From a virus, in the IMG/VR virus record IMGVR_UViG_3300021365_000119, positions 1-23,809 of that record: 23,809 nt of DNA; one strand, 5' to 3'. Positions 16,601 through 23,402 of this stretch are shown here, one piece after another (within the stretch, counting starts at the first letter, position 1; each line of letters opens with the position of its first letter). The position numbers were made by a program, and so were the translations under genes. The notes below the pieces were generated by a model. That model made no database searches and was not told the DNA's origin. It saw only the letters and a list, made by a program, of their open reading frames with translations.

Positions 16601-18983
16601 AGATATCGGTATTAAAGATGATTTAGTTTATCACTTATTAGAATCATTTGGATTTGATGCGGATGTAGGTGCAGAAAGTCAATTATTGTGGGAACATGCA
16701 TTTGGTTATTGGGATAAAAATAAAAACGAAAGAGCAGATGGAAGTTCTAAATCAGTATTAACTGCTAAGGATAAACAACAACAAATATGGAGAAGATTAC
16801 TAAACAACTTACCATATTTAAACAAACATAAAGGTACTAAAAGAGCATTACATGCTGCTATGAGTTGTTATGGTGTACCTGCTTCATTATTAACAATAAT
16901 GGAATTTGGAGGACCAAAAGACCCAACACAAGATGGTACAACTAAATTTACTTTTGAAGATAGAACTTTATCAATTAATCTTATTAGTGGTAGTTCAATT
17001 ACAGTTCCTTGGAAAACATTTACTAACTCACTAAGTACAGACTATCCAAACGCAGTTGAAATACGAGTAAATACAGAACAAAGACAAGACCAAAGAATTT
17101 TAAGTGGTTCTGATTGGTCATTGGATATTATTAAAGATACTGGTTCACTTGCTAAAGTTAAATTAACAGTAGGACCTGATTCAGCGAGTACAGAAGCTAT
17201 TCCATTTTTTAATGATGAATATCAACATATAACTGTAAACAGAACAAGTGGAAGTTTAGATTCATTTGAAGTATTTGTTAAAGAAGGATTCCAAGGTAGA
17301 ATTAGAAATCAATCATCTGCTTCTATTTCATCTGCAACAACTAAAGCATGGACAAGTGGTAGTGAATTGAGTTTAGGTCATACATTTATAGGTTCGGTAG
17401 ATGAATTTAGATTATGGAGAACTCCTCTTTCTGAATCAAGAGTAGATAATCATACATTGATGCCAGATGCTATTGACGGTAATCACATATCTGCATCAAC
17501 TCATGATTTAATTTTTAGAAATGATTTTGAATATCCAAAGAATAGACACTCAAGTGGAGATGTTGATATTAAGAATGTTGCTTTAGTAACAACTTATTGT
17601 ACTTCATCTGTTGCAAGTGGATTTTCAAATGAAACAACATATCCATACCAATACACTCCTTATGATAGAGATGTAACTGCAAATATTCCATCAACAGGAT
17701 TTAATTTTGCAAATAAAGTAAGATTTGAATCACAAACAAAATTAATAGATTTATCTTACAGACAACGAGCAACTAAAAAATCATTTGACCAGTCTCCTGT
17801 TGATTCAAATAGGTTAGGATTATTTTTCTCACCAATAAAAGAAATTAATTTAGATATTTTAAAAGGACTAGGTGAATTTAATATAGATAACTATATTGGT
17901 AATCCTGCAGATGAATACTCGGATGAATACTCTGATTTAAAAACATTAAGAAATTATTATTTTAGTAGATATACATTAAACCTACATGAGTATATTCAGT
18001 TGGTAAGATATATTGATAAATCTTTATTCAAAACATTAGAATCACTTGTACCTGCAAGAGCAAAAGTTGCAAGTGGACTATTAATTGAACCACATATTTT
18101 AGAAAGAAGTAAAACTAAGTGGACAAAACCAAGTGGTACACTTAATTCATTAACATCATCGATAGATGTAGAAGAAGATGTAAATCTTACATCTACAAAT
18201 CCACAATATGATGTAATAGTATCTGCATCACAGGATATAGACCTTATCGGTACAAATCCACAATATGTAGGAACCATAGATACTGAATCAGATGTGGTTA
18301 TAACATCAACAACATCAGATTATTCAGCAACAATTACAAATGAAGATACAACTAAATTAGAAGGAACTATTACACGAAACTCTGGCTCTGATATGGGAGG
18401 AATTTCAATTACTATAAACGCACAACTAACTGGTTCTGTACAAGGACAATATGATTCAACTGCATATCAACAAGTTGGAATGGATATAGATGGAATATCA
18501 AAAGTAGGATTTGGTTTATATGGTAGTGGTTCTCATGCAATACGAACTAGATTATTTAACAATAATATTGTAAAAGATAGAGTTAAAGTATTTTTATTAA
18601 ACGAATCATATACAGAAGATGTACCACAAAATATAGATTCATCTGATTCATCGAGGGGTGTGGAATTTGTAACTCAAACAAAGTATAGAAAAAGAGTTTC
18701 TATTTTACCATTTACCGGTTCTGATGGAAACGAATCAACAACTCCAAGTGGGGGTAATATAGTTTCAGCAACCGCATTAGATGGTTATTTCCCAACACAT
18801 TACAGAAATACAGGTGATTTAACAAGTGGTATGGAAAACTCTTTCTTTAATGGTTCAAAACAAACAAGTGCAACTACTTTAGATGGTGGTTCACCTGTAC
18901 AAACATTTACTACCAATCCAAATACATTGAGAGTATCTGATAGTGGCAGAGGAAGTGGGGAACCGATTTTAGAAGTAGATTAG
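13698..18983 (+). CDS. giant baseplate wedge/adhesion protein with LamG-like domain
   Basis: A 1761-residue protein, the largest in the window. Order of parts: a short start; a poly-Gly stretch (about 32-40); one GCTDP...DDGSC module (48-68); a long series of beta-sandwich/Ig-like segments (about 75-620); helical regions (about 830-1000); and a block typical of tail protein I/gp7-like wedge proteins in far-T4 phages, with FFDMIGQHFDIIHTHIKGI (about 941-959) and LPYLNKHKGTKRALHAAM then SCYGVPASLL (about 1037-1064). A concanavalin/LamG-like jelly roll (about 1084-1254) has HITVNRTSGSLDSFEVFV and FIGSVDEFRLWRTPLSE. Three tandem 19-residue repeats (1494-1550) lie near the C-terminus. It probably forms the wedge arm that links the baseplate core to the receptor-binding periphery. 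The start has a weak GGG Shine-Dalgarno sequence. Confidence 0.75.
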   Translation: MARLANFNKENQELRNESIFFDENGDGLNLNSGGGGGGSSKPVNIIRGCTDPSSLNYNPSATVDDGSCKYDISTEPVKGKTLSLSINPNLKQSKIVIDGKETNELAPKTLVFTATELLTPKTITVSNSNKKAKEEYVVYAIKNSIRKEIKPLIDILPDEETIFENTRFEEVGVTISGGAIKSYGTYDTPELRNLGNSPLKISSISGIPDVYTGYTRPVKPIVVKRPELILGDVFYDYYTFVIEKRGVNNTVKIARAFDSELDSKGLSVLLNGNDAVSTQATATLSFTLESTNTPLPIPYIVDIDCDLAGDGIIQYITSWGDSGKLPSTGKIQLSGENLNNPSIEFFGIGISSYTHKVSYEYIGRKPIENIDSKFEIQSYTQTIVVKASRAEVTPAPTKPNIKVETEIVKYNINSEEPLKIGYQTSYTDEVLYKLGKTEKKLSRSGSLILTKSDFLNGVGNYIIYLQPISERGGTGDYKKIVINVISKDYIPGPDITHINYPQNIKGADFKEYDVPFKVSWQSINTNYIKIFVGKQSDTTYLGQFPNASVANFNVEEVLRKAGDRLDLDANIIQFKLLFVPFNQEGDELTEGKVEEISITFDKGDLKLRRGNVVADLRQSFLSNIDNNKLIKDTSPLLSHYLHIGNGDNKLISTWGIDDLTFSEKYNDLETNEVKYKNVEKSLVLKLYEPLPRNINTNDVVWVSKIQSVPLIDTIEITEDFSKECTPLIPNFNLNVTDSIGYEVLDDLIASGSSSSTELVNEFVSSSNFSLSSFNIQFVKRKEVVFEEYSGSSANIIIPTGDDVYNWDSFVKYSSAEERSENFLYKVKLIEAYSSSVADINTRVSTVSLSNEKTKLESKINDVKKGFDSFESYLYNSTGSLTYPGAGLNELSASTDSSVTGWHTHIISSSRHYDYYNPSRLSYNLPEYIKEDDKNDEFTLFFDMIGQHFDIIHTHIKGISQSKKLEHKQDIGIKDDLVYHLLESFGFDADVGAESQLLWEHAFGYWDKNKNERADGSSKSVLTAKDKQQQIWRRLLNNLPYLNKHKGTKRALHAAMSCYGVPASLLTIMEFGGPKDPTQDGTTKFTFEDRTLSINLISGSSITVPWKTFTNSLSTDYPNAVEIRVNTEQRQDQRILSGSDWSLDIIKDTGSLAKVKLTVGPDSASTEAIPFFNDEYQHITVNRTSGSLDSFEVFVKEGFQGRIRNQSSASISSATTKAWTSGSELSLGHTFIGSVDEFRLWRTPLSESRVDNHTLMPDAIDGNHISASTHDLIFRNDFEYPKNRHSSGDVDIKNVALVTTYCTSSVASGFSNETTYPYQYTPYDRDVTANIPSTGFNFANKVRFESQTKLIDLSYRQRATKKSFDQSPVDSNRLGLFFSPIKEINLDILKGLGEFNIDNYIGNPADEYSDEYSDLKTLRNYYFSRYTLNLHEYIQLVRYIDKSLFKTLESLVPARAKVASGLLIEPHILERSKTKWTKPSGTLNSLTSSIDVEEDVNLTSTNPQYDVIVSASQDIDLIGTNPQYVGTIDTESDVVITSTTSDYSATITNEDTTKLEGTITRNSGSDMGGISITINAQLTGSVQGQYDSTAYQQVGMDIDGISKVGFGLYGSGSHAIRTRLFNNNIVKDRVKVFLLNESYTEDVPQNIDSSDSSRGVEFVTQTKYRKRVSILPFTGSDGNESTTPSGGNIVSATALDGYFPTHYRNTGDLTSGMENSFFNGSKQTSATTLDGGSPVQTFTTNPNTLRVSDSGRGSGEPILEVD
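13839..13901 (+). repeat. third GCTDP...DDGSC module copy
   Basis: Encodes residues 48-68 of the 1761-residue protein (C49 and C68 flank the acidic loop). It is a close relative of the copy at 12950-13012 in the preceding gene and directly follows a poly-Gly stretch. Confidence 0.85.
18177..18347 (+). repeat. three tandem 19-codon repeats
   Basis: Encodes residues 1494-1550 of the giant tail protein as three 19-residue units: DVNLTSTNPQYDVIVSASQ, DIDLIGTNPQYVGTIDTES and DVVITSTTSDYSATITNED. Units one and two share TNPQY and the nucleotide string ACAAATCCACAATATG. The alternating hydrophobic pattern suggests a small beta-solenoid or stacked strands. Confidence 0.75.
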
Positions 18984-19012
18984 TTTTTAATTTAATTAAT
19001 TTTTAAAATCGT

Positions 19013-19024
19013 TATATTTATATA
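19013..19024 (+). promoter_or_regulatory. putative late promoter, exact TATATTTATATA
   Basis: An exact copy of the late motif, 29 bases before the ATG at 19054. The intervening leader is (AAC)n-like (AACAACAACAAGGA) and supplies a short AGGA Shine-Dalgarno sequence. No hairpin terminator is visible in 18984-19012, only an A/T palindrome. Confidence 0.7.
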
Positions 19025-19053
19025 TTGAATAACAACAACAAGGAATTTAGATT

Positions 19054-19683
19054 ATGGCTTATTTAGATAACACCGAAATCACAGTAGATGCAATTCTTAC
19101 AAAGAAGGGTAGAGAGAAATTAGCAGCTGGACAAGGTTTAAACATTTCAAAATTCGCATTAGGCGATGATGAAGTAGATTACTCCCTTTATGAACCAGCA
19201 CATCCAAAGGGTAGTGCTTATTATGATTCGGCAATCAAAGCGATTCCGATTACAGAAGCATCTCCTGATGAAACTCAAGTTTTAAAATATAAATTGGTAA
19301 CTTTACCAAAGGGAACTACTAAAATTCCTAAAGTAGAGTTTGGTATCCCTTCAATATCAGTAAACCAAAACTCAGGACAAGTACAACTTTCACCAACAAC
19401 TTCACCAAGTGGTAATACACAAAGTGGATATACTGTAATTCTTTCTAATAAGAATGCAGGTTCAATTGTTGGAAGTGGAATATCAAGTGGAACAGGAACA
19501 GTACCATCATTCTTAGGTGATGAGATTACTACAACTGCGGCTGTTGAAACAGGATTAACATTTGTATTTATTCCTAACCCAAATATTACAACAACAATTA
19601 AAACAACTATAACTGTATATGGTAATGAAACTGGTGGTTCACAATCTGTACCAGTAACAGTTACTTATGTACAACCAAGTTAA
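19054..19683 (+). CDS. virion structural protein, YLDNTEITVDAILTKKGRE family
   Basis: A 209-residue protein whose N-terminus (MAYLDNTEITVDAILTKKGR, then ISKFALGDDEVDYSLYEPAH) matches a family widespread among large marine and far-T4 phages and annotated there as virion structural; no biochemical role is known to me. The N-terminal 90 residues form the conserved domain. The rest (about 100-209) is Ser/Thr/Gly-rich and beta-strand-like (QSGYTVILSNKNAGSIVGSG, IKTTITVYGNETGG), compatible with an Ig-like surface domain. It is the first gene after a late promoter motif and is followed after 16 bases by another virion protein with its own AAAGGA Shine-Dalgarno sequence, so the pair is probably one transcript ending at 20962-20986. 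Confidence 0.75.
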   Translation: MAYLDNTEITVDAILTKKGREKLAAGQGLNISKFALGDDEVDYSLYEPAHPKGSAYYDSAIKAIPITEASPDETQVLKYKLVTLPKGTTKIPKVEFGIPSISVNQNSGQVQLSPTTSPSGNTQSGYTVILSNKNAGSIVGSGISSGTGTVPSFLGDEITTTAAVETGLTFVFIPNPNITTTIKTTITVYGNETGGSQSVPVTVTYVQPS

Positions 19684-19699
19684 CAAAGGATAATATAAG

Positions 19700-20908
19700 A
19701 TGGCAACAATACAAGGACAAGCAGGAGTAAATTTATCACAAGAATTAGCTACATATCTATCGGAAAACCAAGGTAACTATACTTCTGAACAATTATCAAC
19801 AATCATTAACCAATATTTAAGTGGTGGTGATAAACTAGGTAGCACAGGAGGTCAGATATCAAATGGTATATATAAGAGATTTGGAGAATTTGACCAAATA
19901 ACTGGTAAAGTAGAAGTAGTAACAACTGGACTATGGAGTGGTGATACAGGAAGTTTAACTTCTTTCTTTACATCATCTGCTCAAGTATCAGCAACAAGTG
20001 GTAAATATTATTATAATGTTTATAACACAGCAGATACTTCATCAGTACAATTCTCAATTGCTTATGGAAATAGAACAGGTTTAGGTTCACCTGCATTATC
20101 TGGTGATGATACATCAACTTTAGAAACTAAAGCAACTTATGCACAATACAAACAAATTCTTTTAGAACAAGATGATTCACAATTTACATTTTTATCATCA
20201 TCAGCTGCAGGAACACATGATTCAGATGCCATCTATGTAATCAATGTTGCAAGAGCAAGATATAAAGAAAAAATGGATGCAGGAAACTGGTCATTAACTT
20301 TATCAGGTTCAAACTCATATTCAACAACTTTAATTGATGATAGTGGAAAGAAATTTGATGATACTGTTGGAAAGGCTGGTAGAGTGTTTAATATAGTAAC
20401 AGGTTCACTTAACTTAGGAACTGAAAATGCTGCTAGTATTTCTTCATCTACTGCACCAAATGGACAAGGATTTGGATTATTTTATCCTGACCAAGGATTA
20501 ATAGTACTTAATCCAAGTGCATTATCAAGTGAAGTTGGAACTATTCATGGTTCAAGTTTAATCGGTTCAGTTTTAACTAACGCAAGTGCTAAAAATCAAC
20601 AATACTTATTTGATTCAATAGCATTAGGTGGTGATTTCGAAGCAAGAAGAACAGAAAATGTTTCTACTTCTCATTACTTCGTAAGAGCAACAAACAGAGA
20701 ATTTAACTTTTCTAATAACCCATCATTCACAACAGGTTCAGCTGGTTCTTTCACAGAATCAACATTTGAAACAAATCCACAAACATTTATTACAACTGTT
20801 GGATTATTAAATGATGCAAATGAAATGATTGCAGTGGCTAAAACATCACAACCAATTCCAAAATCATTTGATAAGGAAGTATTAATTAAAGTAAAACTTG
20901 ATTTCTAA
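19700..20908 (+). CDS. virion structural protein with conserved ITTVGL...AVAK C-terminal module
   Basis: A 402-residue Ser/Thr/Gly-rich, beta-dominated protein with no signal peptide or membrane segment. The C-terminal module (about 334-402) reads EFNFSNNPSF ... TFITTVGLLNDANEMIAVAK ... PKSFDKEVLIKVKLDF. This module recurs in the protein at 21019-22107 and in structural proteins of marine far-T4 phages. Other features include NIVTGSLNLGTENAASISSS and GFGLFYPDQGLIVLNPSAL, suggesting a stacked-strand fibre or sheath-like surface. Abundant use of the same preferred codons fits a highly expressed late gene. I cannot tell whether it belongs to tail, neck or head decoration. A strong terminator follows 53 bases after the stop. 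Confidence 0.72.
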   Translation: MATIQGQAGVNLSQELATYLSENQGNYTSEQLSTIINQYLSGGDKLGSTGGQISNGIYKRFGEFDQITGKVEVVTTGLWSGDTGSLTSFFTSSAQVSATSGKYYYNVYNTADTSSVQFSIAYGNRTGLGSPALSGDDTSTLETKATYAQYKQILLEQDDSQFTFLSSSAAGTHDSDAIYVINVARARYKEKMDAGNWSLTLSGSNSYSTTLIDDSGKKFDDTVGKAGRVFNIVTGSLNLGTENAASISSSTAPNGQGFGLFYPDQGLIVLNPSALSSEVGTIHGSSLIGSVLTNASAKNQQYLFDSIALGGDFEARRTENVSTSHYFVRATNREFNFSNNPSFTTGSAGSFTESTFETNPQTFITTVGLLNDANEMIAVAKTSQPIPKSFDKEVLIKVKLDF

Positions 20909-20961
20909 AAATTAAAATAAACACGAATTGATGTGGTTGCAAACATATCGTTCACGAATAT

Positions 20962-20986
20962 AACCCCACCACGAGTGGGGTTTTTT
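20962..20986 (+). terminator. intrinsic terminator between two virion-protein units
   Basis: A perfect 8-base-pair stem, AACCCCAC (20962-20969) with GTGGGGTT (20975-20982), closes a 5-base loop and runs into six T ending at 20986. A late motif starts eight bases further on. Confidence 0.93.
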
Positions 20987-20993
20987 GTTTTAT

Positions 20994-21005
20994 TATATTT
21001 ATATA
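20994..21005 (+). promoter_or_regulatory. putative late promoter, exact TATATTTATATA
   Basis: An exact motif copy with 7 bases between the terminator T-run and its start, the same spacing as at 3337/3345. It lies 13 bases before the ATG at 21019, with AAAGGA between. The motif is so close to the start that the transcript leader would be very short. Confidence 0.72.
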
Positions 21006-21018
21006 AAGGAATTACACT

Positions 21019-22107
21019 ATGTTAAAGACAATATCAAAATCTAATATTACTCAACGTTCTTTTAATGCTTATAAAGAATGGGAAATTACTAATGATACAT
21101 ACCCAATTGAATCTGCTTCTTTATCAAATAATAAATCAAAATATAAATCTATACTTTCAAAATATTATAGAAAAGATGCAAACCCTTTTAATTTATATGG
21201 TACTACATCCAATATAGCAAGGCTTGACTCAGAAAGAACTATTGTTGATGAATTTAACATCATTGATATACCACAAAACAAGTATGGTGAACAAATAAAA
21301 CCTAACTCGGTAGTTTATACTGATTTAGATAATTCAATTAGTTTTAATGATAATGGAAACTCTGAATTAACATCTCTTAGTCCAATATACACGATTGTAT
21401 CTTTAGATTTATCCTCATCTGAGATAGTCATAATTGATAATGATTTAGAAGAATTTACATTAACAATAGGAAATTTAGATTTAGATTCAGGAGAAGTTGT
21501 TTTAACTTTTGGTGGAAATAGTGATTCTGTTATTTTTGCAACAATAGATTTCGAAACAGCTACACTTACAACAGAAAGCGATATAGAAATAAGTGGTTTA
21601 AATATAGATAAACTTTCATATGGTAATATATTTTATTCAGATGGATTGATTGTATTAACAAATAATACTTTATCAGATAGATATAAATTAACTTATAAAA
21701 GTACTAAAACAATACATGAAACTGAAGTATTGGTAAGTGTAAATGAGGGACAATTTAATTACTCTCAAAATCCATCGGCAGTAGAAGTTACTTTAAGTGG
21801 TTCTTATGATTTCACAACAACTGCAGTTACTAATGCATTTCCAAGCCAAACTAAAAAAATAAAAGAAGTTTTAGATATAAAAAGAAAAGAAACATATACA
21901 GGAACAACAGGTTCCAACCAAGGTACTTGGAATGATTACTTTGAATCATCCTCTACCGACCCGACTGGTTCATATTTAACACCATTTATCACAACAATTG
22001 GTTTATATGATAATGATAATAATATGATTGCAGTTGCTAAATTACCTAAACCAATAAAGAATTTACCTGATTACGATGTAAACTTTATTGTTCGTTTAGA
22101 TACTTAA
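21019..22107 (+). CDS. virion structural protein sharing C-terminal module with the preceding gene
   Basis: A 362-residue beta-rich protein. The N-terminal 240 residues (e.g. SIEDL-free, acidic strands such as FTLTIGNLDLDSGEVVLTFG) are unlike the neighbour. The C-terminal part (about 245-362) repeats its module: QFNYSQNPSA ... FITTIGLYDNDNNMIAVAKL ... PDYDVNFIVRLDT, with about 50-60 extra residues inserted between the two halves. The pair therefore look like proteins with a common virion-docking end and different outward domains. It forms its own unit, between a terminator plus late motif upstream and the next late motif at 22110. Exact location in the virion is unknown. Confidence 0.72.
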   Translation: MLKTISKSNITQRSFNAYKEWEITNDTYPIESASLSNNKSKYKSILSKYYRKDANPFNLYGTTSNIARLDSERTIVDEFNIIDIPQNKYGEQIKPNSVVYTDLDNSISFNDNGNSELTSLSPIYTIVSLDLSSSEIVIIDNDLEEFTLTIGNLDLDSGEVVLTFGGNSDSVIFATIDFETATLTTESDIEISGLNIDKLSYGNIFYSDGLIVLTNNTLSDRYKLTYKSTKTIHETEVLVSVNEGQFNYSQNPSAVEVTLSGSYDFTTTAVTNAFPSQTKKIKEVLDIKRKETYTGTTGSNQGTWNDYFESSSTDPTGSYLTPFITTIGLYDNDNNMIAVAKLPKPIKNLPDYDVNFIVRLDT

Positions 22108-22109
22108 AC

Positions 22110-22121
22110 TATATTTATATA
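22110..22121 (+). promoter_or_regulatory. putative late promoter, exact TATATTTATATA
   Basis: An exact copy of the motif only two bases after the stop codon at 22107 and 20 bases before the ATG at 22142, with a good GGAG Shine-Dalgarno sequence (22129-22132) between. There is no terminator in front, so upstream transcripts may read through. Confidence 0.7.
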
Positions 22122-22141
22122 ATACAAAGGAGATACTAACT

Positions 22142-22324
22142 ATGGCATCAATTAAAGACTTATACGACAAATCAGAATTTTCTAAATTAGCAGATAACTC
22201 AAAGGACAAAACTCCTATATCTGCAGATTCTACTAACAAGCTTAGTAAAAATGAAAAAGCACTTGCAACTGCAAGAGGTGGAAAATTAAATCTGAAAAAA
22301 TATTCTGATTCAGTTTCACGATAA
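22142..22324 (+). CDS. small basic protein, probable virion or assembly component
   Basis: A 60-residue, lysine/serine-rich soluble protein (MASIKDLYDKSEFSKLADNS... ending ARGGKLNLKKYSDSVSR). I do not recognise a characterised family. The start sequence resembles short conserved proteins seen near late genes of related marine phages. It is real rather than spurious: it has its own exact late motif, a proper GGAG Shine-Dalgarno sequence nine bases before ATG, and codon use like its neighbours. High expression, basic charge and lack of predicted fold would suit a small internal or assembly protein, but this is only inference. Confidence 0.7.
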   Translation: MASIKDLYDKSEFSKLADNSKDKTPISADSTNKLSKNEKALATARGGKLNLKKYSDSVSR

Positions 22325-22334
22325 AATTTAAACT

Positions 22335-22907
22335 TTGAGTTTACTCTACAACATTTCAGGTAAATGGGCATTTATCCATATTCCAAAAACTGCTGGTACA
22401 TCTATAAATAAAATATTATTAACTGATAAAAATACAAAATTTTTAACATCACACGATTCTATTAGATTATTACCAGAGGATAATTTATATACATTTACAT
22501 TTGTAAGAAATCCATATACACGATTTTTATCAGCATGGAATCACGGAGTAAGAAAAAATAAATATACTTCAGATTTGAAAGATTTTATAAAAAATATTAA
22601 TTTAAATGATGTTTGGCTACTACCTCAATCATATTATGTAAACGAAGGTAAAACCAAAAACAAAAAAGTTAATTTTATAGGCAAATATGAAAATTTAAAA
22701 AAAGATTTTCAAATAGTTTTAAACAAACTTGGAATTCAAGGAACACTTGAACACTTAAATAGAAATCCTATCTACAACAGTCATCCAACACTAAATCAAG
22801 AAAACTATTATCTATCAACGTACAAACATAAAACATGGGTAAGAGATTTCGTAAAAGAAACTTATTACAATGACTTCAAGATTTTTAACTATGACATGGA
22901 CATATAA
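22335..22907 (+). CDS. sulfotransferase (Sulfotransfer_2-like), PAPS-dependent
   Basis: A 190-residue sulfotransferase-family protein. The 5'-phosphosulfate loop is at residues 13-24, FIHIPKTAGTSI, with K18 and T19/T22/S23 as PAPS contacts. The 3'-phosphate site is FVRNPYTRFLSAW at 56-68, with R58 and S66. A later FIGKYENLKKDF (about 114-125) fits the usual YE element. Such enzymes move sulfate from PAPS to hydroxyl or amino groups, mostly on carbohydrates. It is short (many members have 220-300 residues) but keeps both cofactor motifs. The only workable start is TTG at 22335: an in-frame stop lies at 22329-22331 and no ATG precedes the cofactor loop. The TTG start and lack of a Shine-Dalgarno sequence predict weak translation. 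It lies 10 bases after the 60-residue gene and overlaps the nuclease gene. The acceptor is unknown. Confidence 0.85.
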   Translation: MSLLYNISGKWAFIHIPKTAGTSINKILLTDKNTKFLTSHDSIRLLPEDNLYTFTFVRNPYTRFLSAWNHGVRKNKYTSDLKDFIKNINLNDVWLLPQSYYVNEGKTKNKKVNFIGKYENLKKDFQIVLNKLGIQGTLEHLNRNPIYNSHPTLNQENYYLSTYKHKTWVRDFVKETYYNDFKIFNYDMDI

Positions 22908-23364
22908 CGGAAGATGTATAACAGAATTATCAGATATGCCAGAAGGTACATTTGGTTTTATATATAAAATAACTAATGGAAAAACTGGTGAATATTACAT
23001 CGGTAAGAAACAAGTAGTTTCTATTAGAAAAAGAAAATTTGGTAAAAAAGAAATTGCCAAATTAACAGATAAAAGAATGAAACGATACGAAATGGTAGAA
23101 AAAGAATCTAATTGGGTAGATTATCGTTCATCAAATCCAACAGTACAACTTTGGTTTCATTCAAATGCAATGGCATTGGAGGAAGAACCAAGAGGAGAAA
23201 TAAACGATACATTAGAACTAAAAATACTTAGATTCTGTAAAACTAAGAAGGCTTTAACCTATTATGAACTACAAGAACAGTTCTCACACAATGTATTAGG
23301 AGATGAGTTATCCTTAAATGATAACCTATTAGGAAAGTTTTTTAGAAAAGACTTGGATAATTAA
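22891..23364 (+). CDS. GIY-YIG-type nuclease
   Basis: From the ATG at 22891 the product is 157 residues. GFIYKITN, 14 residues on YYIGKK, and a following basic SIRKRKFGKK give the two conserved strands and arginine helix of a GIY-YIG nuclease (residues 22-53). NWVDYRSSN (74-82) and LELKILRFCKTKKALTYYE (108-126) match the back half of the fold, with E109 a candidate metal-binding glutamate. These domains cut DNA, usually nicking or making staggered breaks, and occur as homing or repair enzymes in T4-like phages. An in-frame ATG at 22870 would add seven residues. I prefer 22891 because related phage proteins start with a short MTWTYNG-like segment. The overlap with the sulfotransferase gene is then 17 bases. 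There is a 24-residue insertion-like stretch (about 83-107) between conserved parts. Confidence 0.82.
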   Translation: MTWTYNGRCITELSDMPEGTFGFIYKITNGKTGEYYIGKKQVVSIRKRKFGKKEIAKLTDKRMKRYEMVEKESNWVDYRSSNPTVQLWFHSNAMALEEEPRGEINDTLELKILRFCKTKKALTYYELQEQFSHNVLGDELSLNDNLLGKFFRKDLDN

Positions 23365-23383
23365 ATTATTTTTCGTATATTTG
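23353..23383 (+). promoter_or_regulatory. Bacteroidetes-type promoter before the primase gene
   Basis: TATATTTG (23376-23383) is a perfect match to the Bacteroidetes -7 element TAnnTTTG, and TTG (23353-23355) lies 20 bases upstream where the -33 TTTG/TTG element is expected. Transcription would begin near 23390, leaving a short A-rich leader before the ATG at 23403 with no Shine-Dalgarno sequence, as is common in that phylum. It marks the switch from late virion genes to replication genes. Confidence 0.6.
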
Positions 23384-23402
23384 TATTGTTAAAAGTGTAA
23401 TT

